NCBI RefSeq assembly: GCF_014489615.1
Contig: NZ_CP060825.1
Coordinates: forward strand, 6,928,001-6,992,000
Reading direction: 5' to 3'
DNA length: 64,000 nt
Origin: Streptomyces genisteinicus
GTDB lineage: Bacteria; Actinomycetota; Actinomycetes; Streptomycetales; Streptomycetaceae
The position numbers and the translations under genes are program-made. Positions 49,812 through 60,917 of this stretch are shown one piece after another (the first letter of the stretch is position 1; each line of letters opens with the position of its first letter). The notes beneath the pieces were generated by a model. The model did not search any database. It saw only the letters and a list, made by a program, of their open reading frames with translations, and was not told where the DNA came from.

Positions 49812-50519
49812 ATGGCTCTGGACACGCGGACGGCGCGAAAACCGTCCATGACGCGCACCTTCTGGGGATCGACCCTCGGCAAGAAGACGGTCATGGCCGT
49901 CAGCGGGCTGATCATGCTCGGCTATCTGGTCGCCCACATGTTCGGCAACCTCAAGATCTTCTTCGGGCCGGAGGAGTTCAACGCCTACGGGCACTGGCTG
50001 CGGACCATGGGCGCCCCCGTGCTCCACTACTCCTGGGCGCTGTGGCTGGTGCGCATCGTGCTGCTGGCCGCCGTCGCGGGCCACGCGGTCAGCGCGTACC
50101 AGCTCAGCCGGCGCGACATCCGGGCCAGGCCCACGGCGTACGTCCACAAGCGGCCGCGGGCGAGCTACGCCACCCGCACCATGCGCTGGGGCGGCATCAT
50201 CCTGACGCTGTTCATCGTCTGGCACATCCTCGACCTCACCACCGGCCACGCCCACCCGGGCGGCTTCCAGGAGGGCCACCCGTACCAGAACGTCGTGGAC
50301 ACCTTCTCCACCTGGTACGGCAACACGGTGTACATCGCGGCCGTGCTCGCCCTGGGACTCCACGTCCGGCACGGCTTCTGGAGCGCCGCCCAGACCCTCG
50401 GCGCCGGCAGCGCCGCCCGCGACCGGGCGCTGAAAACCCTCGCGAACCTGCTGGCCCTCGCGCTGACCGCCGGGTTCGTCTCCGTCCCCGTCGCCGTCAT
50501 GACCGGATTGGTGAGCTGA
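49812..50519 (+). CDS. sdhC: succinate dehydrogenase cytochrome b subunit
   Basis: This 235-residue subunit has five hydrophobic helices and belongs to the single-anchor (SdhC/FrdC, type B) class. MAVSGLIMLGYLVAHMFGNL carries a heme-ligand histidine, and others lie in HYSWALWLVRIVLL, GHAVSAYQLS, IVWHILDLTTGH and LALGLHVRHGFWS. A diheme enzyme oxidising succinate with menaquinone is expected. It is the first gene of sdhC-sdhA-sdhB, with sdhA starting 2 bases after its stop. Confidence 0.93.
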   Translation: MALDTRTARKPSMTRTFWGSTLGKKTVMAVSGLIMLGYLVAHMFGNLKIFFGPEEFNAYGHWLRTMGAPVLHYSWALWLVRIVLLAAVAGHAVSAYQLSRRDIRARPTAYVHKRPRASYATRTMRWGGIILTLFIVWHILDLTTGHAHPGGFQEGHPYQNVVDTFSTWYGNTVYIAAVLALGLHVRHGFWSAAQTLGAGSAARDRALKTLANLLALALTAGFVSVPVAVMTGLVS

Positions 50520-50521
50520 AC

Positions 50522-52458
<1,937 letters not shown>

Positions 52459-52462
<4 letters not shown>

Positions 52463-53205
52463 AGCTCACCCTGCGCGTCTGGCGCCAGAAGAACGCCGAC
52501 GCCACCGGCACCATGGCGACCTACGAGGTCGACGGCATCTCGTCGGACATGTCCTTCCTGGAGATGCTCGACACCCTCAACGAGGACCTCATCCTGCGCG
52601 GCGAGGACCCCGTCGCCTTCGACCACGACTGCCGCGAAGGCATCTGCGGCGCCTGCTCACTGGTCATCAACGGCGACGCCCACGGCCCCGAGCGCACCAC
52701 CACCTGCCAGCTCCACATGCGCTCCTTCCGCGACGGCGACACCATCGACGTCGAACCGTGGCGGGCGTCCGCCTTCCCCGTCGTCAAGGACCTGGTGGTC
52801 GACCGCTCCGCCTTCGACCGGATCATCCAGGCCGGCGGCTACATCAGCGCCCCCACCGGATCGGCGCCCGAGGCGCACGCCACCCCCGTGCCCAAGCCGG
52901 ACGCCGACTCCGCCTTCGAGCACGCCGAGTGCATCGGCTGCGGCGCGTGCGTGGCGGCCTGCCCCAACGGTTCGGCCATGCTCTTCACCTCGGCCAAGGT
53001 CAACCACCTGAACGTCCTGCCGCAGGGCGCGCCGGAACGCGAGACCCGGGTCCTCGACATGGTGGCCACCATGGACGACGAGGGCTTCGGCGGCTGCACC
53101 CTGACCGGGGAGTGCGCCACCGCCTGCCCGAAGGGCATCCCGCTGCCGTCGATCACCGCGATGAACCGGGAGTGGCTGCGGGCGGCCCGCAAATCCCGGC
53201 GCTGA
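52459..53205 (+). CDS. sdhB: succinate dehydrogenase iron-sulfur subunit
   Basis: This 248-residue subunit has the 2Fe-2S ligands HDCREGICGAC (C58, C63, C66) and C83. The 4Fe-4S/3Fe-4S cysteines are in AECIGCGACVAACPNGS and GGCTLTGECATACPKGIPL. It passes electrons from SdhA to the heme subunit. The start at 52459 overlaps the sdhA stop as ATGA. Confidence 0.96.
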
Positions 53206-53218
53206 CACCTGCCCGCCG

Positions 53219-53246
53219 GCGGCCGGTCCGCGCGCGGGCCGGCCGC
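53219..53246. terminator. hairpin between sdhB and the UvrA-like gene
   Basis: GCGGCCGGTCC (53219-53229) pairs with GGGCCGGCCGC (53236-53246), with one G-T wobble and a 6-base loop. It fills the 42-base gap between convergent stops. Confidence 0.8.
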
Positions 53247-53247
53247 G

Positions 53248-55698
53248 TCACGGGGCGCCGAGGGCCCGGGCGAGATACGGACCGGTGGGGCCGGGCGTCG
53301 TGCGGGCGACCTCGGCGGGCGGGCCCGCGGCCACCACCCGGCCGCCCTCGTCCCCGCCGCCCGGCCCCATGTCGATCACCCAGTCCGCGCGGGCGGCCAC
53401 GTCCATGTCGTGCTCGACGACGACCACCGTGTGCCCCGCGTCGACGAGCCCCCGCAACTGGCGCATCAGCACCTCCACATCGGCCGGATGCAGCCCGGTC
53501 GTCGGCTCGTCCAGCACGTACAGGGTGTGGCTGCCGCGCTCGCGCTGCAGCTCGCTCGCCAGCTTGATCCGCTGCGCCTCGCCGCCGGACAGCTCGGTCG
53601 CCGGCTGCCCGAGGCGCAGATAGCCGAGACCGACGTCCAGCAGGGCCGCGAGACTCCGCGAGGCGGCCCGGTCGCCGGCGAAGAACTCCGCCGCGGACTC
53701 CACCGTCAGCCCGAGGACGTCCGCGATCGTCAGCCCCCGCAGCCGGACCTCCAGCGTGGCCGGGTTGTACCGGGCGCCGCCGCAGTCCGGGCAGGGGGCG
53801 TACGTGGTCGGCAGGAAGAGCAGCTCCACCGAGACGAAGCCCTCGCCCTGACAGGTCTCGCACCGGCCGCCCTTGGTGTTGAACGAGAAGCGTCCGGCCT
53901 TCCAGCCGCGTGCCCGCGCGTCGTCGGTGGCGGCGAACAGCCTGCGCACCACGTCGAACAGCCCGGTGTAGGTCGCGAGATTGGAGCGGGGAGTACGCCC
54001 GATCGGCTTCTGATCGACCGTCACCAGCCCCTCCACACCCGGCAGTCCGGCGTCGACGGCGCCGACCAGCGTCGACTTGCCCGACCCCGACACCCCGGTG
54101 ACCGCCGTGAGCACGCCCAGCGGCAGCCGGGTCGTCAGCCCGCGCAGATTGTGACGGGTGACGGGCCCGAGCCGTACCGTGCCGGACGGCTCGCGGGGCG
54201 CGCCCGCCGGGACGGCCTCCCGCGGGAAGAGGAACCGCCGGGTCTGCGACCCGGGCACACCGGCCAGCCCGTCGGGCGGCCCGCTGTACAGCACCCGCCC
54301 GCCGTGCTCACCCGCCAGCGGCCCCACGTCCACCAGCCAGTCGGCCCGCCGGACCACCTCCAGCTGGTGCTCGACGACGAAGACCGAGTTGCCGCCCGCC
54401 TTCAGCCGCTCCAGCACGACCAGCAGCGCCTCGGTGTCGGCCGGGTGGAGGCCCGCCGACGGCTCGTCGAGCACGTAGACCACCCCGAAGAGACCGGACC
54501 GCAGCTGGGTGGCGAGCCGCAGCCGCTGGAGCTCCCCGCTGGAGAGGGTCGGCGTCGGCCGGTCGAGGCTGAGGTAGCCGAGCCCCAGCTCGGTCACCGT
54601 GGTGATGCGGGCCAGCAGGTCGGCGGTGAGGACGGCGGCGGTCGTCCCGCTGCCGGCGGCGGGTCCGCCGCGGCCGCGCGACGCCGTGCCGCCGCCGCGG
54701 GGCACACCGGCCCCGCCCGCCCCCGCGTCCGGGCCGGCGGGCGTGCCCTCGGGGCCGCCCGGCGCGGCGCGCAGCAGGGCGGCCAGCTCGGTCAGCGGCA
54801 TCGCCGCCGCCTCGGCGATCGTCCGGCCGGCGAAGGTCACGGCCAGCGCCTCGGGGCGCAGCCGTCCGCCGCCGCAGACCGGGCACGGCTCGCTGGTGAG
54901 GAACCGTTCGGCCCTGGCGCGCAGCGCCGTGCTCCTGGAATCGGCGAACGTGTGCAGCACATGCCGCCGGGCACCGGTGTACGTGCCCTCGTAGGGCCGC
55001 TGGATCCGGCCCGCCTCCCGCACCGGGTGCACCGTGACCACCGGCCGCTCGTCGGTGAACAGGATCCACTCCCGGTCCTTCGCCGGGAGTTCGCGCCACG
55101 GGCGGTCCACGTCGTACCCCAGGGCGTCCAGCACGTCGCGCAGGTTCTTGCCCTGCCACGCGCCCGGCCACGCCGCGATGGCGCCCTCGCGGATCGACAG
55201 CGAGGGATCGGGGACCAGCAGCTCCTCCGACGTGCCGTGCACCCGGCCGAGACCGTGGCAGCGCCGGCAGGCGCCGGCCGCGGTGTTCGGCGAGAACGCG
55301 TCCGAGTCCAGCCGCGGCGCGCCCTCGGGGTAGTCGCCCGCCCGCGAGTACAGCATGCGCAGCGAGTTGGAGAGCGTGGTGACCGTGCCGACCGACGAGC
55401 GCGAGCTTGGCGCGGAGCGGCGCTGCTCCAGCGAGACGGCGGGCGGCAGTCCGCTGATCCCGCCCACCGCCGGGGCCCCGACCTGGTGGATCAGCCGGCG
55501 CGCGTACGGGGCGACCGACTCGAAGTAGCGCCGCTGCGCCTCCGCGTAGACCGTGCCGAAGGCGAGCGAGGACTTCCCCGACCCGGAGATGCCGGTGAAC
55601 ACGACGAGCGCGTCACGGGGAATGTCGACGTCGACGCCGCGCAGATTGTGCTCACGGGCGCCGCGGACCCGCACAAAGCGGTCGTGAGGGCTGTCCAT
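53248..55698 (-). CDS. UvrA-like ABC ATPase (short, class II type)
   Basis: This 816-residue protein has two UvrA-type ATPase units: Walker A GISGSGKSS (36-44) and GVSGSGKST, two Q-loop/zinc regions (CRRCHGLG, CPVCGGG, CETCQGEG, CPDCGGA) and signatures LSSGELQRL and LSGGEAQRI. It is over 100 residues shorter than housekeeping UvrA and lacks most of the UvrB-binding insert. Such paralogues (UvrA2, DrrC-like) often accompany DNA-damaging antibiotics. There is no uvrB or uvrC nearby and no obvious drug cluster. It may protect DNA by itself. Confidence 0.9.
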   Translation of the reverse strand: MDSPHDRFVRVRGAREHNLRGVDVDIPRDALVVFTGISGSGKSSLAFGTVYAEAQRRYFESVAPYARRLIHQVGAPAVGGISGLPPAVSLEQRRSAPSSRSSVGTVTTLSNSLRMLYSRAGDYPEGAPRLDSDAFSPNTAAGACRRCHGLGRVHGTSEELLVPDPSLSIREGAIAAWPGAWQGKNLRDVLDALGYDVDRPWRELPAKDREWILFTDERPVVTVHPVREAGRIQRPYEGTYTGARRHVLHTFADSRSTALRARAERFLTSEPCPVCGGGRLRPEALAVTFAGRTIAEAAAMPLTELAALLRAAPGGPEGTPAGPDAGAGGAGVPRGGGTASRGRGGPAAGSGTTAAVLTADLLARITTVTELGLGYLSLDRPTPTLSSGELQRLRLATQLRSGLFGVVYVLDEPSAGLHPADTEALLVVLERLKAGGNSVFVVEHQLEVVRRADWLVDVGPLAGEHGGRVLYSGPPDGLAGVPGSQTRRFLFPREAVPAGAPREPSGTVRLGPVTRHNLRGLTTRLPLGVLTAVTGVSGSGKSTLVGAVDAGLPGVEGLVTVDQKPIGRTPRSNLATYTGLFDVVRRLFAATDDARARGWKAGRFSFNTKGGRCETCQGEGFVSVELLFLPTTYAPCPDCGGARYNPATLEVRLRGLTIADVLGLTVESAAEFFAGDRAASRSLAALLDVGLGYLRLGQPATELSGGEAQRIKLASELQRERGSHTLYVLDEPTTGLHPADVEVLMRQLRGLVDAGHTVVVVEHDMDVAARADWVIDMGPGGGDEGGRVVAAGPPAEVARTTPGPTGPYLARALGAP

Positions 55699-55709
55699 GG
55701 AGGGTCACC

Positions 55710-56744
55710 CTACGCGTCCGCGCTGGTCAGGGGCGTGAGGCCGGCCAGCGCGGCCAGCCGGCGCAGCGAGTCGAGCAGCGCGTCGCGCTCGTAGGTGCTC
55801 GTGGTCACCAGCACCTCGTCCGCCCCGCTCTCCGCGACGACCGCCGACAGCTCGTGCGCCACCTGCTCCGCCGTGCCCGCGACATGACCGCGCAGCCCCG
55901 ACTCGTACAGATCGCGCTCCCGTGCGGTCATGGTGAGCGCCGCCACCCGCTCGGGCGGCAGCAGCGGCGGGAAGACGCCGTGGGTGCGGGAGTGCGCCAT
56001 CGACCAGGCCTCCGGCACCAGCAGCCGCCGCGCCGCCGCCTCGGTCCCGGCCACCACCACCGTGCCCGCGACCACGACGTACGGCCGCTCGGCCCACGCC
56101 GAGGGCCGGAAGCCCTCCCGGTAGGCGTCCACCGCAGCCAGCAGCCGGTCCCGTCCGCGCAGATCTCCGATCACCAGCGGCAGCCCGGCCCGCGCGGCGA
56201 CCGCCGCGCCCTCACCGGTCGCCAGCACGAACGGGGGCACCCGCAGCCCCTCCGCGGGGTACGCGTGGACCCCGGGGTGCTCCTCCGGCGCGCCGGTGAA
56301 CCAGCCCAGCAGCTCGTCCAGTTGCCCGGCGAACCCGTCCGCGTCCTTCTTCTCGTGCCCGAGCGCCCGGCGGATGCCGTCGGTGAAGCCGACCGAGCGG
56401 CCGAGGCCCATGTCGATCCGCCCGGGGAAGAGCGACTCCAGCACCCCGAACTGCTCGGCCACCACCAGCGGGCGGTGGTTGGGGAGCATCACGCCGCCCG
56501 TCCCGACCCGGATGCGCGAGGTGGCCGCCGCGACCGCCGCGGCCAGCACCGTCGGCGCGGAGCCGGCGACCCCGGGCACGCCGTGGTGCTCCGACACCCA
56601 GAAACGGTGGTAGCCGAGCGCCTCCGCCTCGCGGGCCAGGCGCACGGTGTCGCGGAGCGCCCCGGCGGGGTCCGCGCCCTCACGGGTGCGGGAGCGGTCG
56701 AGGACGGACAGGCGGGCGGTTCCGATCACGGTGCTCACCTTCAT
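55710..56744 (-). CDS. LLM-class flavin-dependent oxidoreductase
   Basis: This 344-residue luciferase-like monooxygenase binds FMN or F420. It has LGYHRFWVSEHHGVPGVAGS, RIRVGTGGVMLPNH and VAEQFGVLESLFPGRIDMGL, the MsnO8/bacterial-luciferase subgroup pattern. The substrate is unknown. Start ATG 56744 is where similarity begins; the frame is open further. It follows the UvrA-like gene in the reverse order on the same strand, with 11 bases between them, so LLM and UvrA-like proteins are probably co-transcribed, LLM first. Confidence 0.9.
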   Translation of the reverse strand: MKVSTVIGTARLSVLDRSRTREGADPAGALRDTVRLAREAEALGYHRFWVSEHHGVPGVAGSAPTVLAAAVAAATSRIRVGTGGVMLPNHRPLVVAEQFGVLESLFPGRIDMGLGRSVGFTDGIRRALGHEKKDADGFAGQLDELLGWFTGAPEEHPGVHAYPAEGLRVPPFVLATGEGAAVAARAGLPLVIGDLRGRDRLLAAVDAYREGFRPSAWAERPYVVVAGTVVVAGTEAAARRLLVPEAWSMAHSRTHGVFPPLLPPERVAALTMTARERDLYESGLRGHVAGTAEQVAHELSAVVAESGADEVLVTTSTYERDALLDSLRRLAALAGLTPLTSADA

Positions 56745-57021
56745 TCCAACGCCCCGGCGCCGCGGGGATTCCCGAGCGGCCGGACGTCCCCGGGGTGCCT
56801 GCCGTTGCCTGGACCGCCCCCGGGCGCCTGCCGCCGCCTGGACGTCCGGGGACGCCTGCCGCCGGGGCGGCTGTGCGGGCGGGCGGTGTCCCGTGGAGCC
56901 GGGACCCCGGGCCGGGACCCCGGGCCGGGGGTCCGCCGGCGGGGACGGCCCCGCGGCCGCCGGGTGCGGCACGCGGGAAAACACCTGGTGGCAGCGGTGC
57001 GCCCGATGTGATCATGCGCCC
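56745..57021. other. repeat-rich gap upstream of the LLM and GNAT genes
   Basis: This divergent promoter region has imperfect direct repeats of GCCTGCCGCCGCCTGGAC (about 56798-56870) and a tandem GGGACCCCGGGCC (about 56901-56930). No clear -10 or -35 hexamer can be named. Confidence 0.45.
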
Positions 57022-57963
57022 ATGCGATTTCGACCCGCCACAGCGGACCCGACAGACCTCGACCGCGCCCTCACCGACCCCGGCCCCGGCGACCCCGTGC
57101 CCGCGCTCGGTGCCGAGAAGATCCGCGAAGAGCTCGACGCCCACCGGTTCAGACCCGAGTGGACCTGGTTCGCCGAGGACGGCGACGGGCGGGTCGTGGG
57201 CCGCGCCCTGTGGTGGGGACGGGCCGACAGCGAGCGGCCCATCGCCCTCGACTGCCTCCGGATCGCCCCGGAGACGGCCGACCCGGCGGGCGTGGCGGCG
57301 GGGCTGCTGGCCGCGGGGCACGCGGCGTTCGGCACCGTCCCCGTCTACAACGCCTCCCTGCCGCGCGGATGGCGCGACGACGCGCCGCTCGCCGCCGCCG
57401 TGGAGTGGCGCCGCGAGGCGGGCGCACGCGCAGGGCTGGGCAACGTCATCGAGCGGCTGCGCTACGAGTGGACCCCGGCCGCCCCGCTGCCCGCGCCGCC
57501 GCGCCGGCTGACCTTCCGGGACGGCACGGACGAGGAGTTCCTGGAGGCGTTCGTCCGCCTCTCCGAGGGGAGCCTGGACCTCCACACCCGCAGCGAACTC
57601 CGCACGGCGGACGCCCGCGAGGTGGCCCGGGCCGACATGGACTTCTACCTCGACTGCCCCGGCGAGCGGTCCTGGTGGCGCCTGGCCCACCTCCCGGACG
57701 GCGGCCTGGCCGGCCTCGCCGTGCCCTCCGCGACCCCCTACCACCGCAACGTCGGCTATCTGGGCGTCGTCCCGGAGCACCGCGGTCAGGGGCTGATCGA
57801 CGAGATCCTCGCCGAGATCACCCGCTTCCACGCGGCCGCGGGCGCCGACCGCGTCACCGCGACCACCGACACCGTGAACGTCCCGATGGCGGCCGCCTTC
57901 GACCGCGCGGGCTACGAGGTCACCGAGATCCGGCTCGTCCTGGAGCCCCCTGCCGCCGGCTGA
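57022..57963 (+). CDS. GNAT N-acetyltransferase, two-lobe
   Basis: This 313-residue protein has a C-terminal GNAT domain with VGYLGVVPEHRGQGLIDEIL and TTDTVNVPMAAAFDRAGYEV. An N-terminal half looks like a degenerate second GNAT lobe (FRPEWTWFAEDGDGRVVGRA). The substrate is unknown. ATG 57022 fits the fold start. It stands alone between divergent and downstream single genes. Confidence 0.85.
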   Translation: MRFRPATADPTDLDRALTDPGPGDPVPALGAEKIREELDAHRFRPEWTWFAEDGDGRVVGRALWWGRADSERPIALDCLRIAPETADPAGVAAGLLAAGHAAFGTVPVYNASLPRGWRDDAPLAAAVEWRREAGARAGLGNVIERLRYEWTPAAPLPAPPRRLTFRDGTDEEFLEAFVRLSEGSLDLHTRSELRTADAREVARADMDFYLDCPGERSWWRLAHLPDGGLAGLAVPSATPYHRNVGYLGVVPEHRGQGLIDEILAEITRFHAAAGADRVTATTDTVNVPMAAAFDRAGYEVTEIRLVLEPPAAG

Positions 57964-58071
57964 CCGGGAGGCGTCCGCGCAGGGAGACGCGGGTCACACG
58001 CGCACCCGTCACACCGGTCCGCTCCGCTCCGTCGAAGAGGTGACACAGCAACCGCGACGGAAGGACCCACC

Positions 58072-58545
58072 GTGGACGCCCGACCGAACCTCTTCGGCAG
58101 CCCGCTCGCCGGAACGTTCCTGAAGCACCTCGTCTCGGCCGGCAAGGCGCTCTCCGACTCCGCGCTCCCCCTGGAGGTGCAGGAACTGGTGAAGATCCGC
58201 GCCAGCCAGATCAACGGGTGCGGCCTCTGCCTCGACATCCACACCAAGGAGGCGGCGGCGGCCGGCGAGAGCGCGCTGCGCCTGAACCTGATCGCCGCCT
58301 GGCGGGAGGCCACCGTGTTCACCGGGGCCGAGCGCGCCGCGCTGGAGCTCACGGAGCAGGGCACCCGGATCGCCGACGCGGCGGGCGGCGTCCCGGACGA
58401 GGTGTGGGAGGCGGCGGCCCGGCACTATGACCGGGACCAGCTGCTCGCGCTGGTCTCCCTGATCGCCGTGATCAACTCCTTCAACCGGCTGAACGTGATC
58501 CTGGGGCAGACCGGAGGGGAGTACCGGGTGGGCCAGTTCGCCTGA
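58072..58545 (+). CDS. AhpD-like carboxymuconolactone decarboxylase family protein
   Basis: This 157-residue protein has the AhpD-type redox motif NGCGLCLDIH (C50, C53, H57) and a core of helices, with LIAVINSFNRLNVI at the end. CxxCxxxH members act as alkylhydroperoxidases or thiol-disulfide relays rather than decarboxylases. The start is GTG 58072 with GAAGGA upstream. No ahpC is adjacent, so its electron donor is unknown. Confidence 0.9.
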   Translation: MDARPNLFGSPLAGTFLKHLVSAGKALSDSALPLEVQELVKIRASQINGCGLCLDIHTKEAAAAGESALRLNLIAAWREATVFTGAERAALELTEQGTRIADAAGGVPDEVWEAAARHYDRDQLLALVSLIAVINSFNRLNVILGQTGGEYRVGQFA

Positions 58546-58554
58546 CGGGGCGGA

Positions 58555-58598
58555 CCGCGGGAGGGGGCGGCCGGCCGGCCGTCCGCCCCCTCCCGCGG
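58555..58598. terminator. hairpin terminator, AhpD-like / galM
   Basis: Perfect 16-bp arms (58555-58570 and 58583-58598) with a 12-base loop that can itself pair. It lies between convergent stops. Confidence 0.88.
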
Positions 58599-58608
58599 GC
58601 GGTCCGGG

Positions 58609-59691
58609 TCAGTCCGTGCGCCCGCCGAGGTGCGGGAAGCGGAACTCGGTGCGGCTGCGGAGGGTGTCGCCGCCGCGCAGCACCGCGCTCGGGTACTCCG
58701 GCCGGTTGGGCGCGTCGGGGAAGTGCTGCGTCTCCAGGCAGACCGCGGCGTGGCGTTCCAGCGGGCGGCCCGCCACGTCCTCCAGGGCGCCGTCGAGATG
58801 GTTGGCGGTGAAGACCTGCACCCCCGGCTCCGTCGTCCACACCTCCATGACGCGTGCGTCCCCCGGCGCGGCGAGACGGGCCGCACGGCGCAGGCCGTCG
58901 CCCTCCGCACCGGCCAGGACCCAGCAGTGGTCGAAGCCCCCGGCCCGGCGGACCTGCTCGTCCGCCGCGCCCACCCGCTCCCCGAGGAGCTTGGGGGAGG
59001 TCAGGTCGAACGCGGTGCCGGCCACACCGGCCGGAGCTCCGGCGAGCGGGATGCTCGACGCGTCGACCGGGAGATAGGCGGGGGCGTCCACCTGGAGCGT
59101 GTGGCCGAGGACGTCGCCGCCGCCCGCGAGGTTGAAGTAGGAGTGGTTGCACAGGTTCACCACCGTCGTCCGGTCCGCCGCCGCCGTGAACGCGCACGAC
59201 AGGGTGCCCGCGGCGTCGAGGGTGTAGGTGACACAGACGTCCAGTGTGCCCGGGAAGCCCATGTCCCCGTCCGGGCTGCGCAGCGACAGGCGCACCCACG
59301 CCGTGTCCTCCCCGGAGCCGGCCGCCGCCTCCCACACCTTGGTGTGGAAGCCCTCCGGGCCGCCGTGGAGGGTGTGGCCGCGGTCGTTGAGCGGGAGTTC
59401 GTACGTCGTCCCGTCGAGGGTGAGCCGGCCGTCGGCGATGCGGTTGGCGTAGCGGCCGACGACGGCTCCGAAGTAGCCGCCGGCCTTGTCGTAGGCGTCG
59501 GCGGACGGCAGGCCCACGACCACGGACCGGACGTCGCCGTCCGTGTCGGGGACGCCGAGGGAGTGCAGCACGGCGCCGTAGGTGAGGATCTCGGCGTGCA
59601 CGCCGCCGCCGGATTCCAGGCGCCACAGTGCGACGTCCTCGCCGCTCGGGGAGGTGCCGAACGGGCGCTGCTGGGCGGTGGGTCGGGACAT
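58609..59691 (-). CDS. galM: aldose 1-epimerase (mutarotase)
   Basis: GalM interconverts alpha and beta anomers of hexoses. The 360-residue protein has GRYANRIADGRLTLDG, the catalytic-region LNDRGHTLHGGPEGF and NLCNHSYFNLAGGGD with its histidine, and PGVQVFTAN. GAGGA fits ATG 59691. It is the last gene of the leftward sugar locus, 82 bases after the LacI regulator, and suggests that the transported sugar is an aldose such as galactose, galactofuranose or arabinose. Confidence 0.93.
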   Translation of the reverse strand: MSRPTAQQRPFGTSPSGEDVALWRLESGGGVHAEILTYGAVLHSLGVPDTDGDVRSVVVGLPSADAYDKAGGYFGAVVGRYANRIADGRLTLDGTTYELPLNDRGHTLHGGPEGFHTKVWEAAAGSGEDTAWVRLSLRSPDGDMGFPGTLDVCVTYTLDAAGTLSCAFTAAADRTTVVNLCNHSYFNLAGGGDVLGHTLQVDAPAYLPVDASSIPLAGAPAGVAGTAFDLTSPKLLGERVGAADEQVRRAGGFDHCWVLAGAEGDGLRRAARLAAPGDARVMEVWTTEPGVQVFTANHLDGALEDVAGRPLERHAAVCLETQHFPDAPNRPEYPSAVLRGGDTLRSRTEFRFPHLGGRTD

Positions 59692-59773
59692 GATCATTCC
59701 TCGGGGGGAAAGGGCTTTCACAGGACAGCGGGAGGGCCCGGGGACCGGGCGCGGGGCCCGGCGGCGACCGTGC

Positions 59774-60817
59774 TCAGGGGCCGGTCCGGCCGGTGCGGGT
59801 CGACTCCCGGACGATGAGGCGGTACCCGGGCCGGATCCGCTGCGGCTGGGACACCTGCCCGCCGCCCAGCCGTTCGACGATCCGGTCGACGGCCAGTCGG
59901 GCGATGGCCGCCTTGTCGGGCGACACGGTGGTGAGGGTGACGGCTCCGTAGCGGCTCTCGTCGATGTCGTCGAAGCCGACCACGGCGATGTCCCGCGGCA
60001 CGTCGAGCCCCCGCTCGACCAGGGTGCGCATGGCGCCGAGGGCGATCAGGTCGTTGTACGCGAAGACCGCGTCCGGGCGCTCGCCGCGGTCCAGCAGGGC
60101 CGCCATCGCCGCCGCGCCGTCGCCCCGGCCGTAGCCGTCGGTCGCGACGACCAGGCTCTCGTCCGGCTCCAGCCCCGCCGCGGCGAGCTCCTCCCGCCAG
60201 CCCCGCAGCCGCAGATGGGCGGGCTGGCGCTCCCGGCTGGTGCGGGAGCCGAGGAACGCGATCCGGCGCCGTCCGAGGTCCAGCAGATGGCGGACGGCGG
60301 TGCGGGCCGCGGCCACGTTGTCGATGGCGATCTGGTCGTAGGGAGCCTCGTACTCCCGCTCGCCGAGCAGGACCAGCGGCGAGGTCTCCTGCCGGGCGAG
60401 CAGGTCCTCGTTCTCCAGATGGATCGGGCTGAGGATCAGGCCGTCGATCACATGCGAACGGAACTCCTGACTGACCAGCAGCTCCCGTTCGCGCAGCCCG
60501 GCGGTGTGGTCGACCAGCACCGTGTAGTCGTGCGCGGCGGCCGCGTCGATGACGGCCCCCGCCAGTTCGGCGAAGTACGGGTTGCCGAGCTCGGGCACGG
60601 CGAAGGCGATGATGCCGGTCCGCCCCTTGCGCAGATGACGTGCGGTGAGGTTCGGGCGGTAACCGAGTTCGTCGATCGCCTGCTGCACCCGGGCGCGCAT
60701 CTGCGGTGTGACGTGGGGGTAGTTGTTCACCACGTTCGACACGGTCTTGATCGACACGCCTGCCCGCTGCGCGACGTCCTTCAGGCTGACGCCCACGGCA
60801 CTCCTCTTGCTCGACAT
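59774..60817 (-). CDS. LacI-family repressor
   Basis: This 347-residue repressor has the LacI headpiece VSLKDVAQRAGVSIKTVSNV and VNNYPHVTPQMRARVQQAID, a hinge LTARHLRKGRT and a periplasmic-binding-like sugar domain (GLILSPIHLENEDLLARQ, VVGFDDIDESRYG). It most likely controls the ABC genes and galM around it. No clear LacI palindrome was found in the 100 bases upstream. Confidence 0.93.
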   Translation of the reverse strand: MSSKRSAVGVSLKDVAQRAGVSIKTVSNVVNNYPHVTPQMRARVQQAIDELGYRPNLTARHLRKGRTGIIAFAVPELGNPYFAELAGAVIDAAAAHDYTVLVDHTAGLRERELLVSQEFRSHVIDGLILSPIHLENEDLLARQETSPLVLLGEREYEAPYDQIAIDNVAAARTAVRHLLDLGRRRIAFLGSRTSRERQPAHLRLRGWREELAAAGLEPDESLVVATDGYGRGDGAAAMAALLDRGERPDAVFAYNDLIALGAMRTLVERGLDVPRDIAVVGFDDIDESRYGAVTLTTVSPDKAAIARLAVDRIVERLGGGQVSQPQRIRPGYRLIVRESTRTGRTGP

Positions 60818-60917
60818 GCTCGGTCCGGTCGGCCCGGCCGGCTGGGGCCCGGCGCCTGCCGGGACGGTGACGGCCGCGGCCCCGGCGGCCGGGCGGCCGC
60901 GCGGAGCCCCGGCGGGT

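Noticed and set aside
53248..55698. Housekeeping uvrA
   Set aside because: It is over 100 residues too short, lacks most of the UvrB-binding insert and has no uvr neighbours.
58072..58545. Carboxymuconolactone decarboxylase of the aromatic pathway
   Set aside because: The CxxCxxxH motif is that of AhpD-type peroxidase relays, and no protocatechuate pathway genes are nearby.
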